A stretch of 23,498 nucleotides of DNA from JBCCFX01 sp039029515 (GTDB lineage Bacteria > Planctomycetota > Phycisphaerae > Phycisphaerales > SM1A02): the NCBI GenBank assembly GCA_039029515.1, contig JBCCFX010000039.1:1-23498 (forward strand), written 5' to 3'. The notes beneath the pieces are model-generated. The model worked only from the letters and a program-made list of their open reading frames with translations, searched no databases and was not told the DNA's origin. A program made the position numbers and the translations under genes. Positions 14,114 through 22,027 of this stretch are shown in pieces (positions within the stretch are counted from its first letter, which is position 1; every line of letters begins with the position of its first letter).

Positions 14114-14908
14114 ATGGCCCGCATGCCCAGAGAACCCGAAGCCTTCGGCGAGCAGGTCGCTCGCATTCTCGCTCAGCATTATCCCGAGCGCGCGATCGAA
14201 CTCGCTGGCCCGCTTGACCTGGTGTTGAGCGGCAAGCATCTCGGCCTCGAGAACCTCTACCGCATGGTCCAGTACGAACCGGACCGCGGAACGGAGATCG
14301 TCGAGAACTACCTCGATCGCCTGATGGAAGGTGACACGCTCGGTGCCATGTCGCTCCCGCTGTCGGTAGCCAAGCCGCGCATCATGCCACGTATTCAGCC
14401 GGAGACGATCTTCCGCCATCTGGATCGCGAGCAGGTCGCACACCTGCCATACGTGAACGGCACGGTCATCGTGTTCGTGATCGATATGCCGCAGATGACG
14501 GTGAGCATCACCGTGGAGCAGTTGATCCGCTGGGGTCTGCAGTCCGAGGATCTGGATCTGATCGCCCGCGAGAACCTCGCGCGGTACTCGCCGGAACTCG
14601 AACTTCAGATCGTCGATTCCTCGGAAGGTGGTCGCGCTGCGATCGTCTCCCAGCAGGATGGCTACGACGCGGCACGATTGCTTCTGGAATCGCTGTACGA
14701 GCGTCTCGCGCCGGAACTCAACGGCGACTTCTTCGTCGCCACGCCCGCGCGTGACATGTTGCTCGCGATGTCCTGTGATCCTGCGCCATTCGTCGAGCGT
14801 CTGCAGAAGCGAATCGTGCACGATTACAAGCGATTGCCGTATCCCATCACGAAAGACCTCTTCGTGGTGACGCGTGATGGTGTCGCGGGGACTCGCGACG
14901 CGGCCTGA
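14114..14908 (+). CDS. DUF1444 (YtpQ-like) family protein
   Basis: 264 aa, cytoplasmic, no signal peptide or membrane segment. The layout resembles Bacillus YtpQ: an acidic/aromatic middle (YVNGTVIVFVIDMPQMTV), a helix followed by AIVSQQDGYDAARLLLESLY, then GDFFVATPARDMLLAMS and the tail LFVVTRDGVAGTRDAA. The DGYDAxRLL segment and the following D(M/V)LL strand are the most conserved in the family. No activity is established for DUF1444. AGGAG lies 11 nt before the ATG, directly after a long inverted repeat, so this is one of the genes here with a structured leader. It is followed after 44 nt by pabA/trpG, which has its own promoter. The family call is from memory of the pattern. Confidence 0.75.
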   Translation: MARMPREPEAFGEQVARILAQHYPERAIELAGPLDLVLSGKHLGLENLYRMVQYEPDRGTEIVENYLDRLMEGDTLGAMSLPLSVAKPRIMPRIQPETIFRHLDREQVAHLPYVNGTVIVFVIDMPQMTVSITVEQLIRWGLQSEDLDLIARENLARYSPELELQIVDSSEGGRAAIVSQQDGYDAARLLLESLYERLAPELNGDFFVATPARDMLLAMSCDPAPFVERLQKRIVHDYKRLPYPITKDLFVVTRDGVAGTRDAA

Positions 14909-14938
14909 TCACGGCTGTTCGAACGCACAGCGCATCCC

Positions 14939-14944
14939 TACAAT
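14939..14944 (+). promoter_or_regulatory. -10 box TACAAT of pabA/trpG, near-leaderless
   Basis: TACAAT ends 8 nt before the ATG at 14953, so the transcript would start within two bases of the start codon. No Shine-Dalgarno site and no good -35 hexamer are visible. The hexamer is identical to that at 1569. Confidence 0.5.
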
Positions 14945-14952
14945 CACATCGC

Positions 14953-15570
14953 ATGCTGCTGCTCATCGACAATTACGATTCCTTCACCTGGAACCTCGTG
15001 CAACGCCTGGGCGAACTCGATGCCTCGTTAGCCATGGAAGTCGTGCGCAACGACAAAATCACCGTCGATGAAGCCCGCGCTCTCAAACCAACGCATCTGC
15101 TGATCTCACCCGGACCGTGCACGCCGGCCGAAACGGGCGTGTGCGCGGATCTCATCGGTGCGTTTCAGGGGACAATTCCGATCTTCGGCGTATGCCTCGG
15201 GCATCAGACGATTGCTGATGCGCACGGCATGACGGTCCAGCGTCACAGCGTCCTGATGCACGGGAAGACGTCGGAAATTCATCACGATGGTCGCGGGATC
15301 TTCGCCAACGTCCCGAATCCCTTCGTGGCGACGCGCTATCACTCACTCATCGTGGACCGCGCGACGATTGCACCCGACTTCGAAGTCAGCGCATGGACGG
15401 CAGATGACGAGGTGATGGGACTGCGCTGGATGGCGCCCGAAGCCGCGACCGCGCCGATGGATGGCGTGCAGTTCCATCCGGAGAGTTTTCTCACCGTGTA
15501 CGGACCGATGCTGCTCGCGAATTTTCTCGGCTTGCCGCGACCTGAGATCACGCCAGGCGCCGTTTCGTGA
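14953..15570 (+). CDS. pabA: Glutamine amidotransferase of anthranilate / aminodeoxychorismate synthase
   Basis: 205 aa. Class I amidotransferase motifs are complete: LLLIDNYDSFTWNLVQ, LLISPGPCTPAE, FGVCLGHQTIAD with the nucleophile Cys81, and GVQFHPESFLT with His175 and Glu177. It supplies ammonia from glutamine to chorismate for tryptophan (TrpG) or p-aminobenzoate (PabA). Sequence alone does not separate the two, and many bacteria use one protein for both. No trpE or pabB is adjacent; trpF lies 7 kb to the right. It converges on the K+ channel gene with 25 nt between stops. Confidence 0.92.
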   Translation: MLLLIDNYDSFTWNLVQRLGELDASLAMEVVRNDKITVDEARALKPTHLLISPGPCTPAETGVCADLIGAFQGTIPIFGVCLGHQTIADAHGMTVQRHSVLMHGKTSEIHHDGRGIFANVPNPFVATRYHSLIVDRATIAPDFEVSAWTADDEVMGLRWMAPEAATAPMDGVQFHPESFLTVYGPMLLANFLGLPRPEITPGAVS

Positions 15571-15572
15571 TC

Positions 15573-15592
15573 ACGCGGTCGCGCGTCTCTTT
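15573..15592 (+). terminator. Weak hairpin after pabA/trpG
   Basis: ACGCG (15573-15577), loop GTCG, CGCGT (15582-15586), followed by CTCTTT. A 5-bp GC stem with a short T-rich tail in the 25 nt between convergent genes; marginal. Confidence 0.3.
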
Positions 15593-15595
15593 GCG

Positions 15596-16459
15596 TTACA
15601 GCGGCGCACCACAATGCTTGCAGAACTTTGCGTCGTCGGCGTGGCCGTACTTGCTGCACGATGGGCATGAACGCGTCGACAGGCTCTTGTCCATCGCGCG
15701 AATCACTTCCACCGAGAAGATGCCGGTCGGCACGACGATGATGCTGTAGCCGATGATCATCGAGAAGGCGGCGAGCGTCTGACCGAGCCACGTCTGCGGT
15801 GTGACGTCGCCGTAGCCGACCGTCGTCATCGTCACGACCGCCCAGTACACGCCCTTGGGAATGCTGGTGAACTGATTGGTGGGATCGTTGGGATCACCTT
15901 CCACGATATACATCAACGATCCCATGATCAGGACAACGCTGGTCACGATGACGAGGAACACGGTGATCTTCGCCGCGGCAGCGCGCATGGCAATGAGCAG
16001 CGAATCCGCCTCGGTCAGATACTGTGCGAGTTTGAAGATGCGGAACACACGAATCAGTCGAAGCGACCGAATGACCAGCGCGGCTTGCAGGCTCTGTTCG
16101 ATCGGCAACAGCGTGAGATACGTCGGTATGATCGCCAGCAGGTCGACGATCCCGAAGAAGCTTCGCGCGTAGCCCATCGGCTTCAGCACACAGATGAGCC
16201 GAAGCACATACTCGATGGTGAACAGGATCGTGAAGACCCATTCAAGCACGCGAAGCTCATCGCCCCAGCGATCGCCGATGCTCGGCACGCTCTCCAGCAT
16301 GACCGCCGCCACGCTGCCAATGATCAGGATCAGCAGCAGGACATCGAACGCCTTGCCGGCCGGCGTGTCTGCTTCGTAGATGATCTCGTGAACGAGCGCC
16401 TGCCACGGTCGCTGCCCCGACTCGGGCCGGAGGCTTGATTGACGCGGTATCGGAGGCAT
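15596..16459 (-). CDS. Voltage-gated potassium channel with C-terminal zinc ribbon
   Basis: 287 aa. Six membrane segments: S1 about 38-56, S2 72-92, S3 101-118, S4 128-144, S5 163-186 and S6 226-250. S4 has regularly spaced arginines at 131, 134, 137 and 140 (IRSLRLIRVFRIFK). The pore loop carries the selectivity filter TVGYGD (213-218). The tail ends in a zinc ribbon with CPSC (265-268) and CKHCG (Cys280, Cys283). The start at 16459 is chosen because MPPIPRQSS leads into the family and a TACACT box sits 7 nt upstream; longer in-frame starts to 16639 run through the opposite gene's start. It is an inner-membrane K+ channel; the zinc ribbon probably serves in tetramer assembly or gating, which is inference. 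Confidence 0.92.
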   Translation of the reverse strand: MPPIPRQSSLRPESGQRPWQALVHEIIYEADTPAGKAFDVLLLILIIGSVAAVMLESVPSIGDRWGDELRVLEWVFTILFTIEYVLRLICVLKPMGYARSFFGIVDLLAIIPTYLTLLPIEQSLQAALVIRSLRLIRVFRIFKLAQYLTEADSLLIAMRAAAAKITVFLVIVTSVVLIMGSLMYIVEGDPNDPTNQFTSIPKGVYWAVVTMTTVGYGDVTPQTWLGQTLAAFSMIIGYSIIVVPTGIFSVEVIRAMDKSLSTRSCPSCSKYGHADDAKFCKHCGAPL

Positions 16460-16466
16460 GCGGACT

Positions 16467-16472
16467 AGTGTA
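16467..16472 (-). promoter_or_regulatory. -10 box TACACT of the K+ channel gene, leaderless
   Basis: TACACT on the minus strand ends 7 nt before the ATG at 16459, which places the predicted transcription start at the start codon. It overlaps a plus-strand TATCGT (16471-16476) facing the hydrolase gene. Confidence 0.5.
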
Positions 16473-16520
16473 TCGTGGCCACTCCAACTCGCAGATGTCG
16501 CAACCGGAGGTGCTGCCGAC

Positions 16521-17552
16521 ATGCTGAATATCTTGACAACATGCCTCGTGCTCGGTGCGGCGACGTTCGATGCAGTCGGACAGAACCAGCACGATGCGCC
16601 GACGCCACGAACGCCGCGCACGCTTGATGTGACGACCAACGATTCCGTGCCGGATGGTGTCGAGTTGGTGGAGAACGCGACGTACTACACTGCGGTCGGT
16701 CAGGGATTGACGCCTCGACCGTTGACGTTCGACGCCGCGTACCCGACGACGTTTGAAGGCGAGCGCATGCCGGCGCTCATCTTCATGCACGGCGGCGGTT
16801 TCGTCTCTGGTGATAAAGCGCAGGGACGAGACTTCATTCTCTCGTTCGCCGAAGGCGGCTACTTCGCGATGTCGATTGAGTATCGGCTGGCCACCGAACG
16901 ACCGCTGCCCGCGGCGACGTTTGATGCTGCCGCGGCGTTGCGCTACCTCCGGACGCATGCCGATGAACTGGACATCGATCCTGAACGCATCGGTCTGAGC
17001 GGCTACTCGGCTGGTGGCCATCTCGCGACGTTGCTCGCCACGCGCGGTGATCGACGGAGCGAGACGCACGTGGCATGTGCAGCGACGATCGCGGCGCCGA
17101 CCGATCTTGCCGAGTTGGTTCGGCGCGACCCAACGCTCGAAGCGTTGATCGAAGCTCCGGAAGGCAAGCTCGACATGGTGCTGAAGCAACTCGATCCGGT
17201 GACGTACATCGATGCGAACGATCCGCCCATATTCCTCGCACACGGTGAAGAAGACCAGACGGTCGAGGTGGAGCACATGCATCGGCTCGCCAGGGCACTC
17301 GAGAGCGCTGGCGTCCCCGTGACCTCACAGTGTCTCAACGGGACGGGCCATATTGTGCTGGATCCACAGGTCTATCAGGACGTGGCCGCGTTCTTTGATC
17401 TGCATCTGGGCGGCAAGGCGGAAGCATGCGTCCAACGACGCGTCACCACACGGCTTCAGGGCGCACTTCGATCATGGATTGACGATGCACCGCCCGACGT
17501 GGCCGATGATTCCGTGACAGTTGACGCGCCGGATACGCCGCCCGTGCTATGA
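16521..17552 (+). CDS. Secreted alpha/beta hydrolase, esterase-lipase (BD-FAE-like) type
   Basis: 343 aa. A signal peptide covers about residues 1-20 (MLNILTTCLVLGAATFDAVG). The catalytic fold shows an oxyanion-hole HGGG (90-93), the nucleophile elbow GYSAGG with Ser163, HGEEDQTV with acid Asp245 and GTGH with His277. Y-x-x-A in EYRLA and the spacing match the hormone-sensitive-lipase / carboxylesterase group often called BD-FAE or esterase/lipase. The substrate is unknown. The start is set by GGAGG 10 nt upstream; an in-frame ATG at 16458 lacks a ribosome site and would hide the signal peptide. The last 55 residues are less conserved. Its stop codon lies inside the promoter of the next gene. 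Confidence 0.85.
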   Translation: MLNILTTCLVLGAATFDAVGQNQHDAPTPRTPRTLDVTTNDSVPDGVELVENATYYTAVGQGLTPRPLTFDAAYPTTFEGERMPALIFMHGGGFVSGDKAQGRDFILSFAEGGYFAMSIEYRLATERPLPAATFDAAAALRYLRTHADELDIDPERIGLSGYSAGGHLATLLATRGDRRSETHVACAATIAAPTDLAELVRRDPTLEALIEAPEGKLDMVLKQLDPVTYIDANDPPIFLAHGEEDQTVEVEHMHRLARALESAGVPVTSQCLNGTGHIVLDPQVYQDVAAFFDLHLGGKAEACVQRRVTTRLQGALRSWIDDAPPDVADDSVTVDAPDTPPVL

Positions 17553-17553
17553 T
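17545..17553 (+). promoter_or_regulatory. Extended -10 TGCTATGAT before the small conserved gene
   Basis: TGC-TATGAT is a full extended -10 box overlapping the hydrolase stop codon. The leader would be about 44 nt and contains AGGAG, 8 nt before the GTG start. A TTGACG lies 21 nt upstream, too far for a normal -35, so the extended box may act alone. Confidence 0.5.
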
Positions 17554-17603
17554 CGCCGCCCGACGAACTGACCCCGACCTGTCTCGCGTGAGGAGCGTGG
17601 CTC

Positions 17604-18038
17604 GTGAACACGGAATTGGATACACAAGGCATCGCCCGCGGCATTCTTCGAGCGGTCAGCGACGATGAGCTCATCCTTGCGATTTCGGGAACGGACTATC
17701 AACTGCATCTCATGCCCGGCGTTCCAGCCAGCGACATCACGACGCCGGTCGGTCGACGCGTCAAAGGCATGATTGAAGGCAACGCGTTACGCATTCATCC
17801 CGCCGAAGGCGGCGGCAAGTTCATCGAGCCTGTGTACGGTGCGCCGCGGATCGTTGCCGGCACGGTTCTGCACGCCAATGAACGGCAGCGGCGTGCGTTG
17901 ATTGACGTCTCGGTGCCGATCTGGGTCAACACGGAGCGTGGTCAGGACTTCGACGTGTTGCGTGAGGGCGCGCTGGTCAACTTCTACGTTGCGAGCGGCA
18001 TGACCTTCACGCCAACTGATGCCGCGCCGGTCACGTGA
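17604..18038 (+). CDS. Conserved protein of unknown function, 144 aa
   Basis: A GTG start is supported by AGGAG 8 nt upstream and no in-frame ATG that fits better. The protein is soluble and beta-rich, without signal peptide or membrane segment. Recognisable features are a leading strand pattern (ELILAISGTDYQLHLMP), an HPAEGGGKFIEPVYGAPRIVAG segment, and a C-terminal ALVNFYVASGMTF. The GGGKFIEP/PRIVAG segment looks like a conserved core; I have the impression of a planctomycete-wide family but cannot confirm it. Its stop overlaps the start of the large membrane-protein gene by 4 bases (GTGA), so the two are co-translated. A role connected with that membrane protein is inferred only from this coupling. 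Confidence 0.75.
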   Translation: MNTELDTQGIARGILRAVSDDELILAISGTDYQLHLMPGVPASDITTPVGRRVKGMIEGNALRIHPAEGGGKFIEPVYGAPRIVAGTVLHANERQRRALIDVSVPIWVNTERGQDFDVLREGALVNFYVASGMTFTPTDAAPVT

Positions 18039-20056
18039 TACTTGCATCGACGCCGTCCGCGGTGCCCGCACCTCCTGACGTCAGTTGGCTGCTTCCCGCA
18101 CTGTTGTTCCTGCTCCTCGCGTTGCCGGGGCTTCCCGTCGTGCGCTGGCTCGACCGGCGCTGGATCGAAGCGGGATGGCCTGCGCTGTACGGCGTCTCGA
18201 CCATCGTCACGCTGACCATTTTCACGCCCATCGCCATTGCGTGTTACCTCATGGGTACGCCGGTGATCATGCCTGCGATCCTCATGTGCAACATGATGCT
18301 GGCAGGACTCATCTGGTTGATCATCCAGCGTGCGTGGCGCGACCTTCGGACAGTGTTCACCGGTCTATGCGGCATTGAGTTGGTGTTACTCATCGATGCG
18401 TGGCTGAGTTTTCGCCACGGCACACACTTCGGCGGTGATACATCCGTTCACCTCGCGCGGATTCGAATGCTCGTCGATCACGGTTTGTCCAACACCGATC
18501 CCTTTGTGGCCGAATCGTTCTTCTGGCCGATCTACCACACCAACATCGTGCATCTCCTGCATGCGATGTTTGCCACGCTCACAGATCGCGATGCATTCCT
18601 CGTCTGGATCTCGAGCTTGACATGGAGTCGTCTGCTGATTGTGTGCGGCACGTACACGCTGGCATGGTCCGTCTTTCGCAAACGCTGGATCGCCTGGACT
18701 GCAGCGGTGTTCATGCTGGCGGCGGTGTTTCATTCATCGCTGCTTGCGTATCCCAACAAGATTGCGCCGTTCGGGATCGTGCCGATCATCATCGCGCTTT
18801 CGATACGTGCCCTTGATCACCCGAAAGACTGGCGGCCAGCCGCGCTGCTTGCCGGCGCGATGCTCGTGCTCGGTCAAGTGCATGGCATGTACGTCATCTT
18901 CGTGGCGGCGTTCGTCACGCCGGTGATGTTGACCGCAGTCATCGTTCGCATGGTGCGAACGAAGTCGATCGAGCGCTGGTCACTCATTGCGGTCGCCACG
19001 ATCGTGCTTGGGTTGCCGTTTCCGATGATCTCGCAGATTGGCATCCGCAATGCGCGGGCAGATCGAACAACGACAGCCATGGCGACGCCGACGATGATCA
19101 CGATGCCGTCGGCGACAATCGCCGCGGTGACCGCGCCGGCACCCGCGACGCAATCGCGCGAAGCCAATCCAACGCCGCGACGGCGCGGCGGGCATTTTCT
19201 GACGCTTGACAATGGTTGGCAGGTTCGAAACCCACAGCGTGGAATCACGGCGCGAACAGCGCGCCCGGTGCTGCTCATCGCACTCGCGGCGCTGGGCATC
19301 GTGGTACTGCGCGAATGGCGACTCGCCGTCGTCTTCGGTTGCGGGCTCACGGTCGCGATGATGCTCTTCATCCCGCCATTGTGTACGGCCGCGCTGGACT
19401 TCTTCGGCGCTGGCTGGATCGTACTGCGCGCGCAGTTTCTGATACTCCTCGTGTTTGCAGTCATCGTGCCGACCGTACCACTGATGATCGGTGTGCGGTG
19501 CAGTGACCGATGGATTCGAAGGTCCGAATCGACTACACCCAACATCACGCGTGCAACATCGTTTGTTAAACGTGGTGCGGTGCTGCTGGGACTCTGTTGG
19601 GCTGCATATCTCGGGTATTGGTATCACGGTAAGGCTGAGGACTACCATCGCTACATCGAGACTGCTCGCAAGCCGAAGGCGCAGCGGGTCGAAGTGCACG
19701 ACACGCGGCAGCGTGTCGCCGCGCACATTGAGGAACTCGTCAAACCGGGTTCAACGGTGCTCTGCGACCTGGAAATCAGTTCGCTGCTCTGCTCCTTGAC
19801 GGATGTGCATGTTGTCGCATCGCGATCAAGCAGTCTTGGCGTGCCGGACCTGGCACAGCGGCGACGTGATGTGCGAACGATGATTGCCGAAGAGACGCCG
19901 TGGCCGCAGCGTCGAGCGTTGCTTCGAAAGTACGACGCTCGTTACTACGTGCGAACGGATGCGCGGGCGCCGATCGAATGGGCGATGCAGCACGGCACAG
20001 CGTTGGTACAGATGAACGGCGCACCGTTCGTCATCCAGCTTGATCTCGAGAACTGA
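18035..20056 (+). CDS. Large polytopic membrane protein, GT-C glycosyltransferase-like
   Basis: 673 aa from a GTG start overlapping the upstream stop (GTGA). About ten or more hydrophobic segments span residues 17-350 and 400-535. A luminal-type loop after the third or fourth segment reads FGGDTSVHLARIRMLVDHG with Asp135, followed by NTDPFV, which resembles the first-loop acidic motif of GT-C lipid-linked sugar transferases. A non-conserved Thr/Ala/Pro-rich linker is at about 340-395. The C-terminus from about 540 is soluble (VAAHIEELVKPGSTVLCD, then YDARYYVRTDARAP). By analogy it may transfer sugar to an envelope component, but no family signature proves it. It converges on the thioredoxin-domain gene with 15 nt between stops. 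Confidence 0.7.
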   Translation: MILASTPSAVPAPPDVSWLLPALLFLLLALPGLPVVRWLDRRWIEAGWPALYGVSTIVTLTIFTPIAIACYLMGTPVIMPAILMCNMMLAGLIWLIIQRAWRDLRTVFTGLCGIELVLLIDAWLSFRHGTHFGGDTSVHLARIRMLVDHGLSNTDPFVAESFFWPIYHTNIVHLLHAMFATLTDRDAFLVWISSLTWSRLLIVCGTYTLAWSVFRKRWIAWTAAVFMLAAVFHSSLLAYPNKIAPFGIVPIIIALSIRALDHPKDWRPAALLAGAMLVLGQVHGMYVIFVAAFVTPVMLTAVIVRMVRTKSIERWSLIAVATIVLGLPFPMISQIGIRNARADRTTTAMATPTMITMPSATIAAVTAPAPATQSREANPTPRRRGGHFLTLDNGWQVRNPQRGITARTARPVLLIALAALGIVVLREWRLAVVFGCGLTVAMMLFIPPLCTAALDFFGAGWIVLRAQFLILLVFAVIVPTVPLMIGVRCSDRWIRRSESTTPNITRATSFVKRGAVLLGLCWAAYLGYWYHGKAEDYHRYIETARKPKAQRVEVHDTRQRVAAHIEELVKPGSTVLCDLEISSLLCSLTDVHVVASRSSSLGVPDLAQRRRDVRTMIAEETPWPQRRALLRKYDARYYVRTDARAPIEWAMQHGTALVQMNGAPFVIQLDLEN

Positions 20057-20071
20057 GCACCGTCGCATTTG

Positions 20072-21187
20072 TCAGTTGGCGTCAGCGCTCTTTGAGTCCT
20101 CGACCTTTGGCTGTTCTTCGAGAAGCCATTCGATCGCCTGATCCACCGTCTGGTTGCGGCAGTCGGCAAGCCGCATTCGGCCGTTGCGATCAACGATGTA
20201 GTAATCGGGATAGCCATTCACGTCGTAAGCGCGGTTGATCTTGCCATCGGGGTCGCTGCAAACTGGGTATTCGATGCCGTGTCGCTCGACCATATCTGCC
20301 ATCAATTCGACGCCGCGTGGATGGCAGACGCCAATGATCACGACATCGTCGTCGGCAAAGCGATCGGCCAGGTAGTTGTTGTGCGGAATGCTGCGAATAC
20401 ACGGTCCGCACCACGTCGCCCAGAAGTCGAGCACGACGATCTTGCCTTCGAGTTCTTCCCAATCAACCGCATCACCATTGATCCAATCAGGAGACGCGAT
20501 CGACGGCAGTACATTCATGCGTGACAACTTGTTGAGTCGCGCACGCTCGTTGGGCTTGCGCTCGTGCCACTCCGCGTTTGGCGCGGAGAGCGTGTCCGCT
20601 GTTTCAGCTGGTGCCGGCGCGGCTTCGTTCGCCTCCAGTACCTTCTGAATCGCGACCTCGAGATACTCGGGATTCAGGCCGACCGCCTGAATGATGCCTT
20701 CTCGATCGACGATCGCGTAGGTGGGATAGAACTTCACGTTGTATGCCATCGCAGTGAGATCACGATCATCGATTGCGAGTGGATAGGTGAGCTTGTTCTT
20801 GTCTGCAAGCGGAGTGACGCGCGAAGAGCCGCGCACCGTCGCGACGCCAACGAAGTGCACGCCCTGGTCGCGATACTTCGCGTAGAGCTCTTCGTTCTTC
20901 GGGAGGGCGCGAACACATGGGCCGCACCATGTGCCCCAGAAGTCGAGCACGACGATGTCGCCGCGCATGTCTTTCATCGTGGCCGAATCATCGCGCCACC
21001 ATTGCGTCTGCAGTTCAGGCGCGACTTTGCCTTCCATGCTGCGGACCGCATCGATGTTCCGCACGTTGTAAAACCAGGAGTCCGGCATGTCCACGCGGGT
21101 GGAAGATGGCGTCGCCGCCATCGTCGACGACGTACCGATCAGGACGGCGAGGACGGACACGGTGCAGGCAATTCGAGACAAGCGCAT
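20072..21187 (-). CDS. Secreted tandem TlpA-type thioredoxin protein
   Basis: 371 aa. A signal peptide covers residues 1-24 (MRLSRIACTVSVLAVLIG, cut near TMAA). Two TlpA/ResA-like domains follow. Domain 1 (about 53-188) has VLDFWGTWCGPC with the redox pair Cys88/Cys91 and a cis-Pro at FYPTYAIVDREG (Pro155). Domain 2 (about 225-358) has VLDFWATWCGPC with Cys260/Cys263 and GYPDYYIVDRNG (Pro327). A Pro/Ala/Glu linker joins them. Both copies keep all catalytic residues, so the protein should carry out thiol-disulfide exchange twice on the periplasmic side. Domain 2 has two further cysteines. Its ribosome site AGGAG is 7 nt before the ATG. It follows a lipoprotein gene by 27 nt in one operon. Confidence 0.9.
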   Translation of the reverse strand: MRLSRIACTVSVLAVLIGTSSTMAATPSSTRVDMPDSWFYNVRNIDAVRSMEGKVAPELQTQWWRDDSATMKDMRGDIVVLDFWGTWCGPCVRALPKNEELYAKYRDQGVHFVGVATVRGSSRVTPLADKNKLTYPLAIDDRDLTAMAYNVKFYPTYAIVDREGIIQAVGLNPEYLEVAIQKVLEANEAAPAPAETADTLSAPNAEWHERKPNERARLNKLSRMNVLPSIASPDWINGDAVDWEELEGKIVVLDFWATWCGPCIRSIPHNNYLADRFADDDVVIIGVCHPRGVELMADMVERHGIEYPVCSDPDGKINRAYDVNGYPDYYIVDRNGRMRLADCRNQTVDQAIEWLLEEQPKVEDSKSADAN

Positions 21188-21214
21188 GGAGATTCTCCTG
21201 AAGATTCGTGCGTA

Positions 21215-21979
21215 TCAGCCGTCGACGGCAGTGTCCGTCATTGGATCGAGACCCTCGACCATGACGAGGAACGCGTCCCGATGATCATCGACCGTCGCGG
21301 TCGGCCCGACAAGTCGAAAAAACACATTCCCGCGTGGCGCGTTCACCACGACCGCCACCATCTGCTGATTCGGGATCGGTTTCGGGGCGCCCATCCGCGA
21401 ATAGCTGCCTTCAAGCTCCACAATCGTGTACTCGATACCTGTCGGCGTGACCTTGTCAGTCAGGACCGGTTCGATGGGCCGACCCACGTCATCGGTGAAC
21501 TGGCCTTTCCAGCGTGCGATGTTCGCATCGCGGGATCCACCTTGTCCGGATCCGAAGTAGAACGCCGTGACTTCAGCGGCATCGTTGTTCTCACGTCCGG
21601 GCGCGACGAACTGAAAGACGCGCATCCGGTTCGAGGGTCGCTGCGGGATCCACGTGACCGGGCGCGTTGCCTGCATGCCGACGACATCAAAAGTCGTGTT
21701 CGTGCCCGGGATATCAAGTGACGGTGCGCCTTGCGTGCTGCCTGCGCCGCCGGTTGACGTTGGCGTGGATGGTTGCGACGTGGATGCCGTTGCCGGACTT
21801 GTCGTCGCGGTCACGACCGACGTGTCACTGGGGGCGACATCGCGCGGGAGATCGCGCGTGCCGCCGGTGGGGGTGGCATCGGGCGCAGATTCGTAGCAGC
21901 CGACCAGCGTCAGCGACGTCAGAAGCCCGACGCTCAGTCCAAGCTGACGGCGGGCACGATGATGATGCGGTGAATTCAT
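21215..21979 (-). CDS. Lipoprotein with Thr/Ser/Pro-rich linker, unknown domain
   Basis: 254 aa. The lipobox LVGC with Cys28 follows an Arg/His-rich N-terminus (HHHRARRQLG). A low-complexity linker rich in Thr, Ser and Pro covers about 30-88. The globular part (about 90-250) has VTWIPQRPSNRMRVFQF, AEVTAFYFGSGQGGSRDANI, RWKGQF, VELEGSYSRMG and NVFFRLVGPTATVDDHRD. The GNVFFRLVGP and SYS segments look like a recurring planctomycete lipoprotein domain; no enzymatic motif is seen. The ATG has a TACCAT box only 6 nt upstream and no Shine-Dalgarno site. It leads an operon with the tandem thioredoxin protein, suggesting a shared envelope role, by inference. Confidence 0.75.
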   Translation of the reverse strand: MNSPHHHRARRQLGLSVGLLTSLTLVGCYESAPDATPTGGTRDLPRDVAPSDTSVVTATTSPATASTSQPSTPTSTGGAGSTQGAPSLDIPGTNTTFDVVGMQATRPVTWIPQRPSNRMRVFQFVAPGRENNDAAEVTAFYFGSGQGGSRDANIARWKGQFTDDVGRPIEPVLTDKVTPTGIEYTIVELEGSYSRMGAPKPIPNQQMVAVVVNAPRGNVFFRLVGPTATVDDHRDAFLVMVEGLDPMTDTAVDG

Positions 21980-21985
21980 GCCTCG

Positions 21986-21991
21986 ATGGTA
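21986..21991 (-). promoter_or_regulatory. -10 box TACCAT of the lipoprotein operon, leaderless
   Basis: TACCAT on the minus strand ends 6 nt before the ATG at 21979, so the predicted start point is the A of ATG. No Shine-Dalgarno site. The divergent moaC promoter lies in the same 55 nt gap. Confidence 0.45.
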
Positions 21992-22021
21992 TGCGGGATT
22001 CGCGGTCCAATCACGTCCGGG

Positions 22022-22027
22022 TAGGAT
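22022..22027 (+). promoter_or_regulatory. -10 box TAGGAT of moaC, leaderless
   Basis: TAGGAT ends 7 nt before the moaC ATG at 22035. A weak -35-like TTCGCG is 17 nt upstream. The GGAAGG between box and ATG is too close to be read as a leader Shine-Dalgarno if transcription starts near the ATG. Confidence 0.45.

Noticed and set aside
14093..14821. 242-codon minus-strand frame opposite the DUF1444 gene
   Set aside because: The plus-strand gene has a ribosome site and a family pattern; the antisense frame has neither.
16257..17282. 341-codon minus-strand frame spanning the K+ channel start and the hydrolase
   Set aside because: It overlaps two genes with complete catalytic or filter motifs and is Arg-rich with no domain of its own.
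20564..21721. 385-codon plus-strand frame opposite the thioredoxin and lipoprotein genes
   Set aside because: It covers both WCGPC-region antisense sequence and the intergenic gap, is rich in Arg/His as expected of antisense frames, and contains no motif.
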